Positions 35,746 through 45,613 of a stretch of DNA of 64,000 bases are shown one piece after another. Origin of the DNA: Maritalea myrionectae DSM 19524 (GTDB lineage: Bacteria > Pseudomonadota > Alphaproteobacteria > Rhizobiales > Devosiaceae); contig NZ_AUHV01000005.1 in the NCBI RefSeq assembly GCF_000423365.1, positions 459,702 through 523,701 of the forward strand, given 5' to 3'. The first letter of the stretch is position 1; every line of letters begins with the position of its first letter. The notes under the pieces were generated by a model that was not told where the DNA came from, searched no databases, and worked only from the letters and a program-made list of their open reading frames with translations. Made by a program: the position numbers and the translations under genes.

Positions 35746-36186
35746 ATGGGTGCCGATGCGGGCTATTCCGGGACGCCACTGCCGAAAAAGCTTGGCTTAA
35801 AGGATGGCCACAAAGTGATGTTTTTGGATTTGCCGCAAAGCCAACAGGCGCTGAAAAGCGCGCGCGAGTTTGAGTTGGTGGCAGAATGTGGTTGGGACGA
35901 TTTGACTGCAGATATCACGCGATTTGACGTGGTACATGGCTTTACGAAAGCGAAAAGCCAACTTGAGAAGAATATGCCGCTGATGCAGCGGGTGATCGTG
36001 CCGGATGGCATGATTTGGATTTCATGGCCCAAAAAGGCCGCTAAAGTTGAAACGGATGTCACAGAAGATGTGGTGCGGGCGCTGGCGCTTCAAACTGATC
36101 TTGTTGATGTCAAAGTCTGTGCTGTTGATGCGATTTGGTCCGGGTTAAAGCTCGTCATTCGCAAAGATCAGCGGCATTTACACTAG
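35746..36186 (+). CDS. DUF3052 family protein
   Basis: A 146-residue soluble protein matching DUF3052: [22 protein letters not shown] at the start, an [28 protein letters not shown] core and [22 protein letters not shown] at the end. The function is unknown. Its ATG directly follows the lipoprotein stop and sdhB starts 13 nt after its own stop, so it is transcribed inside the sdh operon. No catalytic residues are known for the family. Confidence 0.88.
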   Translation: MGADAGYSGTPLPKKLGLKDGHKVMFLDLPQSQQALKSAREFELVAECGWDDLTADITRFDVVHGFTKAKSQLEKNMPLMQRVIVPDGMIWISWPKKAAKVETDVTEDVVRALALQTDLVDVKVCAVDAIWSGLKLVIRKDQRHLH

Positions 36187-36199
36187 GGAGCCGATAAGA

Positions 36200-36976
36200 A
36201 TGGTTCAATTGACCCTGCCTAAAAATTCACAGCCCAAAAAGGGCAAGACATGGCCGAAACCTTCGGGCAGCAATGTGCGTGAATTCCATATTTATCGCTA
36301 TGATCCGGATAGCGGCGATAATCCACGTATCGACACTTATTTTGTTGATTTGGACGATTGCGGCCCCATGGTGTTGGATGCGCTGTTGTACATTAAAGAC
36401 AAGGTGGACCCCACTTTGACTTTGCGTCGGTCTTGCCGTGAGGGGATCTGTGGGTCTTGCGCCATGAATATTGGCGGCCTGAACACGTTGGCGTGTACCA
36501 AGGGCATTGATGAGTTTAAGGGCCCGATCAATGTCTATCCATTGCCGCACATGCCGGTGGTGAAGGATTTGGTGCCGGATTTGACCAATTTTTACGCCCA
36601 GCACCGCTCCATTAAGCCTTGGTTGCAAACCAAGACCCCAGAGCCACGCACAGAATGGCTGCAAGCGCGGGAAGACCGCGAAAAGCTCGACGGGCTCTAT
36701 GAGTGTATCCTTTGTGCTTGCTGCTCTACCTCTTGCCCAAGCTATTGGTGGAACGGCGACCGCTATTTGGGGCCAGCAGTGTTGTTGCAGGCCTATCGTT
36801 GGTTGATTGATAGTCGCGATGAAGCGACAGGCGAGCGGTTGGACGATCTGGAAGATCCGTTCCGGCTTTATCGCTGCCACACAATTATGAACTGCACCAA
36901 CACTTGTCCAAAAGGGTTGAACCCGGCCAAGGCGATTGGTGAGATCAAAAAGATGATGGTTGAACGCGCTGTTTAG
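36200..36976 (+). CDS. sdhB: Succinate dehydrogenase iron-sulfur subunit
   Basis: Transfers electrons from SdhA to quinone through three clusters. The 258 residues show the [2Fe-2S] ligands in [16 protein letters not shown]...ACTK, the [4Fe-4S] set in [19 protein letters not shown] and the [3Fe-4S] set in [17 protein letters not shown]. The N-terminal [18 protein letters not shown] is typical of the alphaproteobacterial protein. GGGAGCCGATAAGA precedes ATG 36200. A terminator follows directly, so sdhB ends the operon. Confidence 0.98.
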   Translation: MVQLTLPKNSQPKKGKTWPKPSGSNVREFHIYRYDPDSGDNPRIDTYFVDLDDCGPMVLDALLYIKDKVDPTLTLRRSCREGICGSCAMNIGGLNTLACTKGIDEFKGPINVYPLPHMPVVKDLVPDLTNFYAQHRSIKPWLQTKTPEPRTEWLQAREDREKLDGLYECILCACCSTSCPSYWWNGDRYLGPAVLLQAYRWLIDSRDEATGERLDDLEDPFRLYRCHTIMNCTNTCPKGLNPAKAIGEIKKMMVERAV

Positions 36977-36986
36977 CCACGAGACG

Positions 36987-37015
36987 AAAACCGCCTCTTT
37001 GGGGCGGTTTTCTTT
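36987..37015 (+). terminator. Intrinsic terminator after sdhB
   Basis: AAAACCGCC (36987-36995) pairs with GGCGGTTTT (37003-37011), followed by CTTTT. It lies only about 15 nt before the DUF2007-type gene. Confidence 0.82.
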
Positions 37016-37028
37016 TGAAAGGGCGGAG

Positions 37029-37286
37029 ATGAGCCTTACAACAATTGCAAAGATTGACGATTTGGGCGAGGCACGCTTGTTGATCTTGGCGCTCAAATCG
37101 CACGGGTTTCATCCCATTGAGGGCAATGAGGTCGGCTTGGCGGGCTTTGCTGGCGCCATCGGCCCAAGCGGGGTGCCCATTGTGGTGCCGGGTAGCGAAG
37201 CGGAAGACGCCAAGCTTTTGCTCGATAGTTTGCGTGAAGACTTCAAAAAAGAGTCAATTCCGGATCAATCCGACCAAGAGACGTAA
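37029..37286 (+). CDS. DUF2007-type small protein
   Basis: An 85-residue protein: MSLTTIAKIDDLGEARLLIL, AGAIGPSGVPIVVPGSEAEDA and an acidic, lysine-containing tail. The pattern fits the DUF2007 (putative signal-transducing) group, small alpha/beta proteins often regarded as nitrogen-regulatory-fold relatives; the function is unknown. The open frame extends upstream into the sdhB terminator, so ATG 37029 (GGCGGAG just before) is chosen. It precedes the Omp19-like lipoprotein gene by about 150 nt. Confidence 0.72.
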   Translation: MSLTTIAKIDDLGEARLLILALKSHGFHPIEGNEVGLAGFAGAIGPSGVPIVVPGSEAEDAKLLLDSLREDFKKESIPDQSDQET

Positions 37287-37437
37287 ACTCGCCACATTCC
37301 TGACTAGAACACAATAAGGCCTATTCGCCATAGACGGCGCTTGATGTGGGCAATGGGCTTGACAAACTTATGGTTGATGGCCTTTTAACCTTTTTCAAGC
37401 AGGCTTACAGAACATTCCGCACCAAGGAGATCCGTGC

Positions 37438-38055
37438 ATGGCGAAAAATATTGTGAAACTTGTTCAACTGGGGTGCGTTGTTGGTGTCTTCGCGCTGGCC
37501 GGGTGTACAACCACACGTTCGCCATTTACATCATCCTCTCGTAATGCGCCGCCGCCTGAACAATTGACGCCGGTGAGCACTGGCACAGTGAACCAGTCGG
37601 AATTGCCGCCCGCAGATGGCAGCCAGCCTCAATCACAAGACCCGCAATTGGCCGGCAATCAAACGGTAGATGGCGAAGCGCAGTCATTGTTTGGCGAGAG
37701 CGATGGATCGTTCGTGTCGCTTGACGATGTCAATGAGAACACAAATGTGGCTGGTCGCGATTTGACCGGGCCATTGACGGTGTTGAAGCTCTTGGGTGTG
37801 TGGACGGTACAGGCGGGTGAAGAAACGTGTCGCCTCAATTTGACACAATCGGCCAAGGGATCGACTGGACGCTACCGTGCGTCTGCGCCAAATTGTGCGT
37901 TGCCAGCAGTTGCTGCGGTCAGCTCATGGCAGTTGGCAGGCAATCAGGTGCAATTGTTTAACGAGCAAGGCCAAATGATCGGTAATCTGCTGCAAAATGG
38001 GGACCGCTTTGTGGGCACCATGGCAGGGGGCCAGGGCATTTCCATGGTCGGCTAA
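37438..38055 (+). CDS. AprI/Inh (Omp19-like) lipoprotein
   Basis: A 205-residue lipoprotein. The signal peptide ends V-F-A-L-A-G-C with lipobox cysteine at about 23. A long low-complexity Ser/Pro/Gln linker covers about 25-110. A C-terminal AprI/Inh beta-barrel domain contains LLGVWTVQAGEETCRLNLTQ, SAPNCALPAVAAVSSWQL and QVQLFNEQGQMIGNLL. The two cysteines probably form a disulfide. Brucella Omp19 is the best known member and inhibits proteases. CAAGGAGATCC precedes the ATG. zapE starts about 20 nt after the stop. It is the second such lipoprotein within 2.2 kb (see 35254). Confidence 0.85.
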   Translation: MAKNIVKLVQLGCVVGVFALAGCTTTRSPFTSSSRNAPPPEQLTPVSTGTVNQSELPPADGSQPQSQDPQLAGNQTVDGEAQSLFGESDGSFVSLDDVNENTNVAGRDLTGPLTVLKLLGVWTVQAGEETCRLNLTQSAKGSTGRYRASAPNCALPAVAAVSSWQLAGNQVQLFNEQGQMIGNLLQNGDRFVGTMAGGQGISMVG

Positions 38056-38077
38056 CGCCAAGCGGGTAAACGCCTTT

Positions 38078-39232
38078 ATGGGGCAAACATTTTTCGCGCA
38101 TTATGAAAAGCTGGTCGCTGATCAGGTGCTTAAGCCTGATCCGGCACAAGCCGATATTGTGCGCCATTTTGACCAGCTTGCGTCCGATCTGCGCAGCCAT
38201 CAGGACAATAAGCCAAATTTGATCCAGCGTCTGCTGGGCCGCGATCATGCAGCCGATGCGCCCAAGGGCCTTTATATTTGGGGCGATGTGGGGCGCGGCA
38301 AAACCATGCTGATGGATTTGTTTTTCAACCATATTGATATCAAGAAAAAGCGCCGCGTGCATTTTCATGAATTTATGGCGGAAGTGCATGAGGCGATTAC
38401 CGCCTATCGCAAAAGCGATGACGGCAAAGACCGGGGTGGGCGAGATCCCATTCCGCATGTGACCGGGCCGATCATCGATTCCACCAAATTGCTGTGTTTT
38501 GACGAATTTCACGTCAATGACATCACCGATGCCATGTTGCTTTCGCGCTTGTTCGAACAATTGTTCGCCGCAGGCATTGTGGTGGTGGCCACATCGAATG
38601 TACCGCCAGATGGTCTTTATAAAGACGGGCTGAACCGACAATTGGTGTTGCCCTTTATTGCGCTGCTTAAACAGCAAACACATGTGCTGCGCCTAGATGT
38701 TGATCATGATTATCGGCGAGAGAAGCTGGAAGAGCAGCCGATCTATTTCTTTGGTCATGACGAGGAGGCGCGGGCCGGGTTGGATCGCGTGTGGCGCAAT
38801 TTGACTGGTGGACAGGCGGGGGAGCCTGAAGAGATCAATTTGCTGGGGCGGCGCTTTGAAGTGCCGCAGCAGGCCATGGGCGTGATGCGAATCGGGTTTA
38901 AGCAATTGTGTGAAGCGCCGCTGGGCGCGCGCGATTATTTGCGGCTTTCGCACCATTATCACACCTTTATCATTGATGAGATCCCCTATTTGGATCGGGC
39001 GCGCAGCGATGCGGCCAAGCGATTTATCCTGCTGATCGATACTTTATATGATCGCGGGTGCAAGTTGGCGGCCTCTTTTGCGGCCCCTTTGAACGAGTTA
39101 AGTGGCGACGATAAAACGGCTTTTGAATTTCAACGCACCCTGTCGCGTTTGATGGAAATGCGTTCTCTTGAATATTTGGGCGCACCGCTCAATGATGTGG
39201 AAGAGACGGATGAGAATTCAGGTGAGGCGTGA
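38078..39232 (+). CDS. zapE: Cell division protein ZapE, AFG1-like ATPase
   Basis: A 384-residue AAA-type ATPase of the AFG1/ZapE family. Walker A is GLYIWGDVGRGKTMLMDLFF (about residues 64-83), Walker B is LLCFDEFHVNDITDAMLLSRL, and it has the family's VHFHEFM and P-P-x-x-L-Y-K-D-G-L-N-R segments. In E. coli ZapE acts at the division ring; mitochondrial AFG1 relatives help respiratory complex quality control, which suits its position between sdh and mdh (context inference). ATG 38078 is chosen; the open frame upstream (37997) overlaps the lipoprotein gene. Confidence 0.94.
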   Translation: MGQTFFAHYEKLVADQVLKPDPAQADIVRHFDQLASDLRSHQDNKPNLIQRLLGRDHAADAPKGLYIWGDVGRGKTMLMDLFFNHIDIKKKRRVHFHEFMAEVHEAITAYRKSDDGKDRGGRDPIPHVTGPIIDSTKLLCFDEFHVNDITDAMLLSRLFEQLFAAGIVVVATSNVPPDGLYKDGLNRQLVLPFIALLKQQTHVLRLDVDHDYRREKLEEQPIYFFGHDEEARAGLDRVWRNLTGGQAGEPEEINLLGRRFEVPQQAMGVMRIGFKQLCEAPLGARDYLRLSHHYHTFIIDEIPYLDRARSDAAKRFILLIDTLYDRGCKLAASFAAPLNELSGDDKTAFEFQRTLSRLMEMRSLEYLGAPLNDVEETDENSGEA

Positions 39233-39293
39233 CAGGTCTGGAAACGCTGGGTTTAGGGTGCAACTAATACGAAGGGTTCACTTGCACAACTAG

Positions 39294-40316
<1,023 letters not shown>

Positions 40317-40358
40317 CGCGCGCTTAAACTTGAATCGCGAAACCAACGGAGTGATGCG

Positions 40359-41555
40359 ATGAACATTCATGAATATCAGGCCAAGAAGCTCTTGGCCTCC
40401 TATGGCGCGCCAGTGGCCAAAGGTATTCCAATTTTTTCAAAAGAAGAAGCGCGCAAAGCGGCTGAAGAATTGGGTGGCCCATTGTGGGTGGTAAAAAGCC
40501 AAATTCACGCTGGTGGTCGCGGCAAAGGTAAATTCAAAGAATTGCCTGAAGATGCCAAAGGTGGCGTGCGTCTTGCTTTTGATTTGGACGAAATGCAGGC
40601 CCATGTGGACGAGATGCTCGGCAACACATTGGTGACCAAGCAGACTGGCCCAGCTGGCAAGCAAGTGAACCAGCTTTATTTGGAAGATGGCGCGGACATT
40701 GAGCGCGAGCTATATCTTTCGCTGTTGGTTGATCGTGTAACCGGCCAGGTTGCCTTTGTGGTCTCCACTGAAGGCGGCATGGATATTGAAGCGGTTGCCG
40801 AAGAAACCCCTGAGAAAATCCACAATATTTCAATCGACCCAGATGCTGGCGTAACTGAAGCCAACGCGTCTGCGATTTGTGATGCGTTGAAATTGGATGG
40901 TGATGCGCGTGCCGACGGCATGAAGCTGTTCCCCATTCTTTATAAGGCGTTCACTGAAAAAGACATGAGCCTTCTGGAAATCAACCCGCTGATCGTGATG
41001 AAAGACGGTCATTTGCGCGTGTTGGATGCCAAGGTTTCTTTTGACGGCAACGCCTTGTTCCGCCATCCGGACATTGTTGAACTGCGTGACCTGACTGAAG
41101 AAGACGACAAAGAGATCGAAGCCAGCAAATATGATTTGGCTTACATCGCTTTGGACGGCACCATCGGTTGTATGGTGAACGGCGCTGGCTTGGCCATGTC
41201 GACCATGGACATCATCAAGCTTTATGGCGAAGAGCCTGCCAACTTCCTTGACGTTGGGGGCGGCGCGAACGCTGAAAAAGTGACTGCAGCCTTTAAAATC
41301 ATCACGGCTGACCCGAATGTTAAAGGCATTTTGGTCAACATCTTTGGTGGCATTATGCGCTGCGACGTGATCGCAGAGGGCGTTTTGACCGCGGTGAAAG
41401 AAGTTGGATTGGACGTGCCTTTGGTTGTGCGTCTTGAAGGCACGAAGGTTGCGGAAGGCAAAAAGCTCATTGAAGAGAGCGGCTTGAACGTGATCCCAGC
41501 AGATGATCTTGACGATGCGGCGCAGAAAATTGTTGCTGCAGTGAAAGGGGCGTAA
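40359..41555 (+). CDS. sucC: Succinyl-CoA synthetase beta subunit
   Basis: The ATP-grasp subunit of succinyl-CoA ligase, which makes ATP or GTP from succinyl-CoA. Its 398 residues begin [13 protein letters not shown] and include [18 protein letters not shown] (nucleotide binding), [13 protein letters not shown] (metal site), [19 protein letters not shown] and [13 protein letters not shown] with [17 protein letters not shown]. It shares tight spacing with sucD (3 nt). Codon choice is more T/A-rich in third positions than in the leu region, which is common for highly expressed genes. Confidence 0.98.
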   Translation: MNIHEYQAKKLLASYGAPVAKGIPIFSKEEARKAAEELGGPLWVVKSQIHAGGRGKGKFKELPEDAKGGVRLAFDLDEMQAHVDEMLGNTLVTKQTGPAGKQVNQLYLEDGADIERELYLSLLVDRVTGQVAFVVSTEGGMDIEAVAEETPEKIHNISIDPDAGVTEANASAICDALKLDGDARADGMKLFPILYKAFTEKDMSLLEINPLIVMKDGHLRVLDAKVSFDGNALFRHPDIVELRDLTEEDDKEIEASKYDLAYIALDGTIGCMVNGAGLAMSTMDIIKLYGEEPANFLDVGGGANAEKVTAAFKIITADPNVKGILVNIFGGIMRCDVIAEGVLTAVKEVGLDVPLVVRLEGTKVAEGKKLIEESGLNVIPADDLDDAAQKIVAAVKGA

Positions 41556-41558
41556 CCA

Positions 41559-42470
41559 ATGTCTATTTTGATCAATAAAGATACAAAAGTGTTGGTTCAG
41601 GGCCTGACCGGTAAAACAGGTACGTTCCACACTGAGCAAGCACTTGCTTATCACGGCACCAAAATGGTGGGCGGCATTCACCCGAAAAAGGGTGGCTCCA
41701 CCTGGACAGGTAATGTGGGCGACGGCACACAGGATCTGCCCGTGTTTGCCAGCGTTGCAGAAGGTAAAAAAGAAACAGGCGCAAATGCGTCAGTTGTTTA
41801 TGTGCCACCTGCAGGTGCAGCAGCCGCGATCATGGAAGCGATTGAAGCTGAGATCGAGCTGATCGTTTGCATCACCGAAGGCGTGCCTGTGATGGACATG
41901 GTGAAGGTGAAAGCGGCGCTTGAGAAATCAAACTCACGTTTGATCGGGCCAAACTGCCCCGGCGTTTTGACACCGAACGAATGTAAAATCGGCATTATGC
42001 CCGGTAACATTTTCTCCAAAGGTTCAGTGGGCATTGTGTCGCGTTCAGGCACATTGACGTATGAAGCTGTGTTCCAAACAACCAATGCAGGCCTTGGCCA
42101 GTCCACAGCTGTGGGCATCGGTGGTGACCCGGTTAAGGGCACTGAATTTATCGACATGCTCGATATGTTCCTGGATGATGATGAAACCGAAAGCATCATC
42201 ATGATCGGTGAAATTGGTGGTTCTGCGGAAGAAGAAGCAGCTGAGTTCATCAAGCAGGAAGCCAAAAAAGGCCGTTCGAAGCCGATGGCTGGCTTTATTG
42301 CTGGTTTGACAGCTCCTCCAGGGCGTACAATGGGCCATGCGGGTGCTGTGATTTCTGGCGGCAAAGGTGGCGCGGAAGACAAGATCGCCGCCATGGAAGA
42401 TGCAGGCATTAAAGTGTCTCGCTCTCCCGCCAAAATCGGTGAAACGCTTTTGGAAGTCCTTAAGGGCTAA
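41559..42470 (+). CDS. sucD: Succinyl-CoA synthetase alpha subunit
   Basis: Binds CoA and carries the phosphorylated histidine. Its 303 residues show [62 protein letters not shown] and [17 protein letters not shown]. The active-site histidine lies in [17 protein letters not shown]. It ends 139 nt before sucA. That gap contains several hairpins but no clear T-tailed terminator, so sucCD and sucAB may be partly co-transcribed. Confidence 0.98.
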   Translation: MSILINKDTKVLVQGLTGKTGTFHTEQALAYHGTKMVGGIHPKKGGSTWTGNVGDGTQDLPVFASVAEGKKETGANASVVYVPPAGAAAAIMEAIEAEIELIVCITEGVPVMDMVKVKAALEKSNSRLIGPNCPGVLTPNECKIGIMPGNIFSKGSVGIVSRSGTLTYEAVFQTTNAGLGQSTAVGIGGDPVKGTEFIDMLDMFLDDDETESIIMIGEIGGSAEEEAAEFIKQEAKKGRSKPMAGFIAGLTAPPGRTMGHAGAVISGGKGGAEDKIAAMEDAGIKVSRSPAKIGETLLEVLKG

Positions 42471-42484
42471 AAAATCAAATTATT

Positions 42485-42597
42485 GCGCGGGGTTAGCGTT
42501 AATTGAAACCTAACGCCTCCCGCGCGATACTAAACTGGACGCAGCTCGTGACAGCTGCATATTTTGTTGGAATAGGGGACGACGAGGTCACGCCTCG
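42485..42597 (+). promoter_or_regulatory. Structured sucD-sucA intergenic leader with three hairpins
   Basis: Three inverted repeats lie in the 139-nt gap. The first (about 42485-42526) has GCGCGGG and GTTAG arms pairing with CTAAC and CCCGCGC around AATTGAAA. The second (42541-42558) is GCAGCT/AGCTGC. The third (42583-42597) is CGAGG/CCTCG, close to the sucA start region. No long T run follows any of them. Possible roles are mRNA processing, stability or control of sucA translation. Confidence 0.4.
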
Positions 42598-42609
42598 CCA
42601 GGCAGGTCA

Positions 42610-45591
42610 ATGACACGACAAGAACAGAACTCAGCGTTTCTGCTCACATCTTTTCTCTATGGCGGCAATGCCGGCTATATTGAAGAGCTTTACGCCAAAT
42701 ACCAAGAAAATCCCGCCAGCGTTGACGACACGTGGCGGTCTTTTTTTGCCGAGCTCAAGGATAATGCTGAGGACGTCAAAAAGAGTGCGTCCGGCCCATC
42801 TTGGGAGCGTTCAGATTGGCCTCGCGCCGAAGGCGGCGAGCTGGTTGCCGCCCTTGATGGCGACTGGAGCCGCTTTGAAGCCAAGGCGGAAAAAGCGGTG
42901 CGCGACAATGCCAAAGCCAAAGGCATCGCGATTGATTCTACCCAAGTGCAGCAGGCCACGCGGGACTCTATTCATGCCATCATGATGATCCGCGCTTATC
43001 GTATGCGCGGCCATTTACATGCGGATCTTGACCCGTTGAACCTTTCAGATCGGGCGCATGCGCCTGAGCTTGATCCGGCTTCATATGGCTTTAGCGAAAA
43101 AGACTATGATCGCAAGATCTTCATCGATTATTATTTGGGGCTGGAATATGCCACGATCCCCGAAATGCTCGAGATTTTGCGCCGGACTTATTGTTCGACC
43201 TTCGGCATTGAATTTATGCACATCTCCGATCCAGAAGCCAAAGGCTGGCTGCAGGAGCGGATTGAGGGGCCAGACAAAGAGATCGCCTTCACCAAAGAAG
43301 GTAAGATCGCCATTTTGAAAAAGCTGATTGAAGCGGAAGGCTTTGAGAAGTTTTTGGACGTGAAATATACCGGCACCAAGCGGTTCGGCCTTGATGGCGG
43401 CGAAAGCCTGATCCCCGCGCTCGAGCAGATCATCAAGCGTGGCGGCGCTTTGGGCGTTAAAGACATTGTGTTGGGCATGGCCCACCGCGGGCGGTTGAAC
43501 GTTTTGACCCAAGTGATGGGCAAAACCCACCGCGCCTTGTTCCACGAATTTAAGGGCGGCGCGCCGCACCCGGACGATGTGGAAGGGTCGGGCGACGTGA
43601 AGTACCACCTTGGTGCTTCGTCTGACCGCGAGTTTGATGGCAACAATGTACACTTGTCATTGACCGCGAACCCGTCGCACTTGGAAATTGTGAACCCGGT
43701 TGTGTTGGGCAAGGCCCGCGCCAAGCAGGATCAGCACAATGCGGAAAACGGCATTTTTGTACCGCCGAAGGAAACTGATCGCTCAAGCGTTTTGCCCTTG
43801 CTGCTGCATGGTGATGCGGCGTTTGCCGGGCAGGGCGTTGTGGCTGAATGTTTCGGCCTATCTGGCCTGCGCGGCCACCGTACTGGCGGTTCGATCCACT
43901 TTGTGATCAACAACCAGATCGGCTTTACCACGGCGCCGATGTATTCGCGCTCCTCGCCTTATCCAACAGATGTGGCGAAAATGATCGAAGCGCCAGTGTT
44001 CCATGTGAATGGCGATGATCCTGAAGCGGTAACGTTTGCGGCGAAGATTGCGATTGAATATCGCCAAAAGTTCAAAAAGCCGGTGGTGATCGACATGATC
44101 TGCTATCGTCGTTTTGGCCACAATGAAGGCGACGAACCTTCCTTCACTCAGCCGGAAATGTACAAAGCAATCCGTGCGCACCGGACCACGTTGCAAACTT
44201 ATGCAGATAAGCTGGTGCAAGATGGCGTGGTCAGCGAAGACGAAGTGGATAAGTTCATTTCTGAGTGGCGCAGCTTTTTGGAAGAAGAGTTCGCTGCAGG
44301 TGATGAGTATAAGCCCAATAAAGCCGACTGGATGGATGGGGCCTGGAAAAACATCAAGCACGCCGAAGACGGCGCGCGACGTGGTAATTCCGGTGTCGAT
44401 GTCGACCATTTGAGAGAAATTGGCACCAAAATCACAGACATCCCAGAAGGCTTTGAAGCCCACAAAACCATCAAACGGTTTATGAAAAACCGTAAGAAGG
44501 TGATTGAGGCGGGCGAGGGCATTGACTGGGCCTTAGGCGAAGCCTTGGCGTTTGGCTCATTGGCCACAGAGGGCCATCCGGTCCGCTTGTCCGGTCAGGA
44601 CTGTGAGCGCGGCACCTTCTCGCAGCGCCACACAGTGTTGCATGATCAAACCGATGGCAGCATGTATACGCCCTTGAACAATATTCAAGATGGTCAGGCA
44701 CGCTATGAAGTGATCAATTCCATGCTGTCTGAAGAAGCTGTGTTGGGTTTTGAATATGGCTACTCGCTGACGGAACCGAATGCACTGACCATTTGGGAGG
44801 CGCAGTTTGGCGACTTTGTGAACGGTGCACAGGTGGTGATCGACCAATTCATCTCGTCAGGTGAACGCAAATGGTTGCGGATGTCTGGCCTCGTGATGAT
44901 GTTGCCGCATGGTTATGAGGGCCAAGGCCCTGAACACTCATCGGCCCGTTTGGAGCGCTTTTTGCAGCTTTGTGCAGAAGACAATATGCAAGTGGCGAAC
45001 TGCACGACACCAGCCAACTATTTCCATATTTTGCGGCGCCAGCTAAAGCGCGATTTCCGCAAGCCTTTGGTGTTGATGACGCCAAAAAGCCTGTTGCGGC
45101 ATAAGCGGTGCGTCTCCTCGCTTGAGGAGATGGGGCCAAACTCCACATTCCACCGCTTGTTGTGGGATGATGCGGAGACGCCGGGTGGCAAAACCGAGAT
45201 CAAGCTGCAGGCCGACGACAAAATCCGTCGTGTGGTGCTGTGTTCGGGCAAGGTTTACTATGACTTGCTGGAAGATCGCGAAAAGCGCGGCATTGATGAT
45301 GTTTATTTGATGCGGTTGGAGCAACTTTATCCATTCCCTGCCAAGGCATTGCATGATGAGTTGTCACGCTTCAAAAATGCTGAAATTGTGTGGTGTCAGG
45401 AAGAGCCAAAAAATATGGGTCCTTGGGCCTTCATTCAGCCTTATGTTGAATGGGTGTTGGAACAGATGGATCGCGCGGGTGAACGTCCACGTTATGTGGG
45501 CCGTGCTGCTTCTGCTTCAACTGCGACAGGCTTGATGCGTAATCATTTGGCCCAATTGCAGGCCTTCCTGGACGAAGCTTTTGCCGAATAA
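42610..45591 (+). CDS. sucA: 2-oxoglutarate dehydrogenase E1 component
   Basis: The thiamine-diphosphate-dependent decarboxylase of the 2-oxoglutarate dehydrogenase complex. Its 993 residues open with the E1o-specific SFLYGGNAGYIEELYAKYQ and then DTWRSFFAEL. The core shows DIVLGMAHRGRLNVLTQVMG, FHEFKGGAPHPDDVEGSGDV, LTANPSHLEIVNPVV, the ThDP region GDAAFAGQGVVAECFGLSGL with HFVINNQIGFTT, and the transketolase-like C-terminus LPHGYEGQGPEHSSARLERF. Normal length. sucB follows after 22 nt. Confidence 0.98.
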   Translation: MTRQEQNSAFLLTSFLYGGNAGYIEELYAKYQENPASVDDTWRSFFAELKDNAEDVKKSASGPSWERSDWPRAEGGELVAALDGDWSRFEAKAEKAVRDNAKAKGIAIDSTQVQQATRDSIHAIMMIRAYRMRGHLHADLDPLNLSDRAHAPELDPASYGFSEKDYDRKIFIDYYLGLEYATIPEMLEILRRTYCSTFGIEFMHISDPEAKGWLQERIEGPDKEIAFTKEGKIAILKKLIEAEGFEKFLDVKYTGTKRFGLDGGESLIPALEQIIKRGGALGVKDIVLGMAHRGRLNVLTQVMGKTHRALFHEFKGGAPHPDDVEGSGDVKYHLGASSDREFDGNNVHLSLTANPSHLEIVNPVVLGKARAKQDQHNAENGIFVPPKETDRSSVLPLLLHGDAAFAGQGVVAECFGLSGLRGHRTGGSIHFVINNQIGFTTAPMYSRSSPYPTDVAKMIEAPVFHVNGDDPEAVTFAAKIAIEYRQKFKKPVVIDMICYRRFGHNEGDEPSFTQPEMYKAIRAHRTTLQTYADKLVQDGVVSEDEVDKFISEWRSFLEEEFAAGDEYKPNKADWMDGAWKNIKHAEDGARRGNSGVDVDHLREIGTKITDIPEGFEAHKTIKRFMKNRKKVIEAGEGIDWALGEALAFGSLATEGHPVRLSGQDCERGTFSQRHTVLHDQTDGSMYTPLNNIQDGQARYEVINSMLSEEAVLGFEYGYSLTEPNALTIWEAQFGDFVNGAQVVIDQFISSGERKWLRMSGLVMMLPHGYEGQGPEHSSARLERFLQLCAEDNMQVANCTTPANYFHILRRQLKRDFRKPLVLMTPKSLLRHKRCVSSLEEMGPNSTFHRLLWDDAETPGGKTEIKLQADDKIRRVVLCSGKVYYDLLEDREKRGIDDVYLMRLEQLYPFPAKALHDELSRFKNAEIVWCQEEPKNMGPWAFIQPYVEWVLEQMDRAGERPRYVGRAASASTATGLMRNHLAQLQAFLDEAFAE

Positions 45592-45613
45592 CGCGAATTG
45601 ATTGGAAGATAAT

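Noticed and set aside
40830..41681. A 283-codon minus-strand frame opposite sucC/sucD.
   Set aside because: It spans the sucC-sucD junction in antisense and has no domain, so it is a by-product of codon bias.
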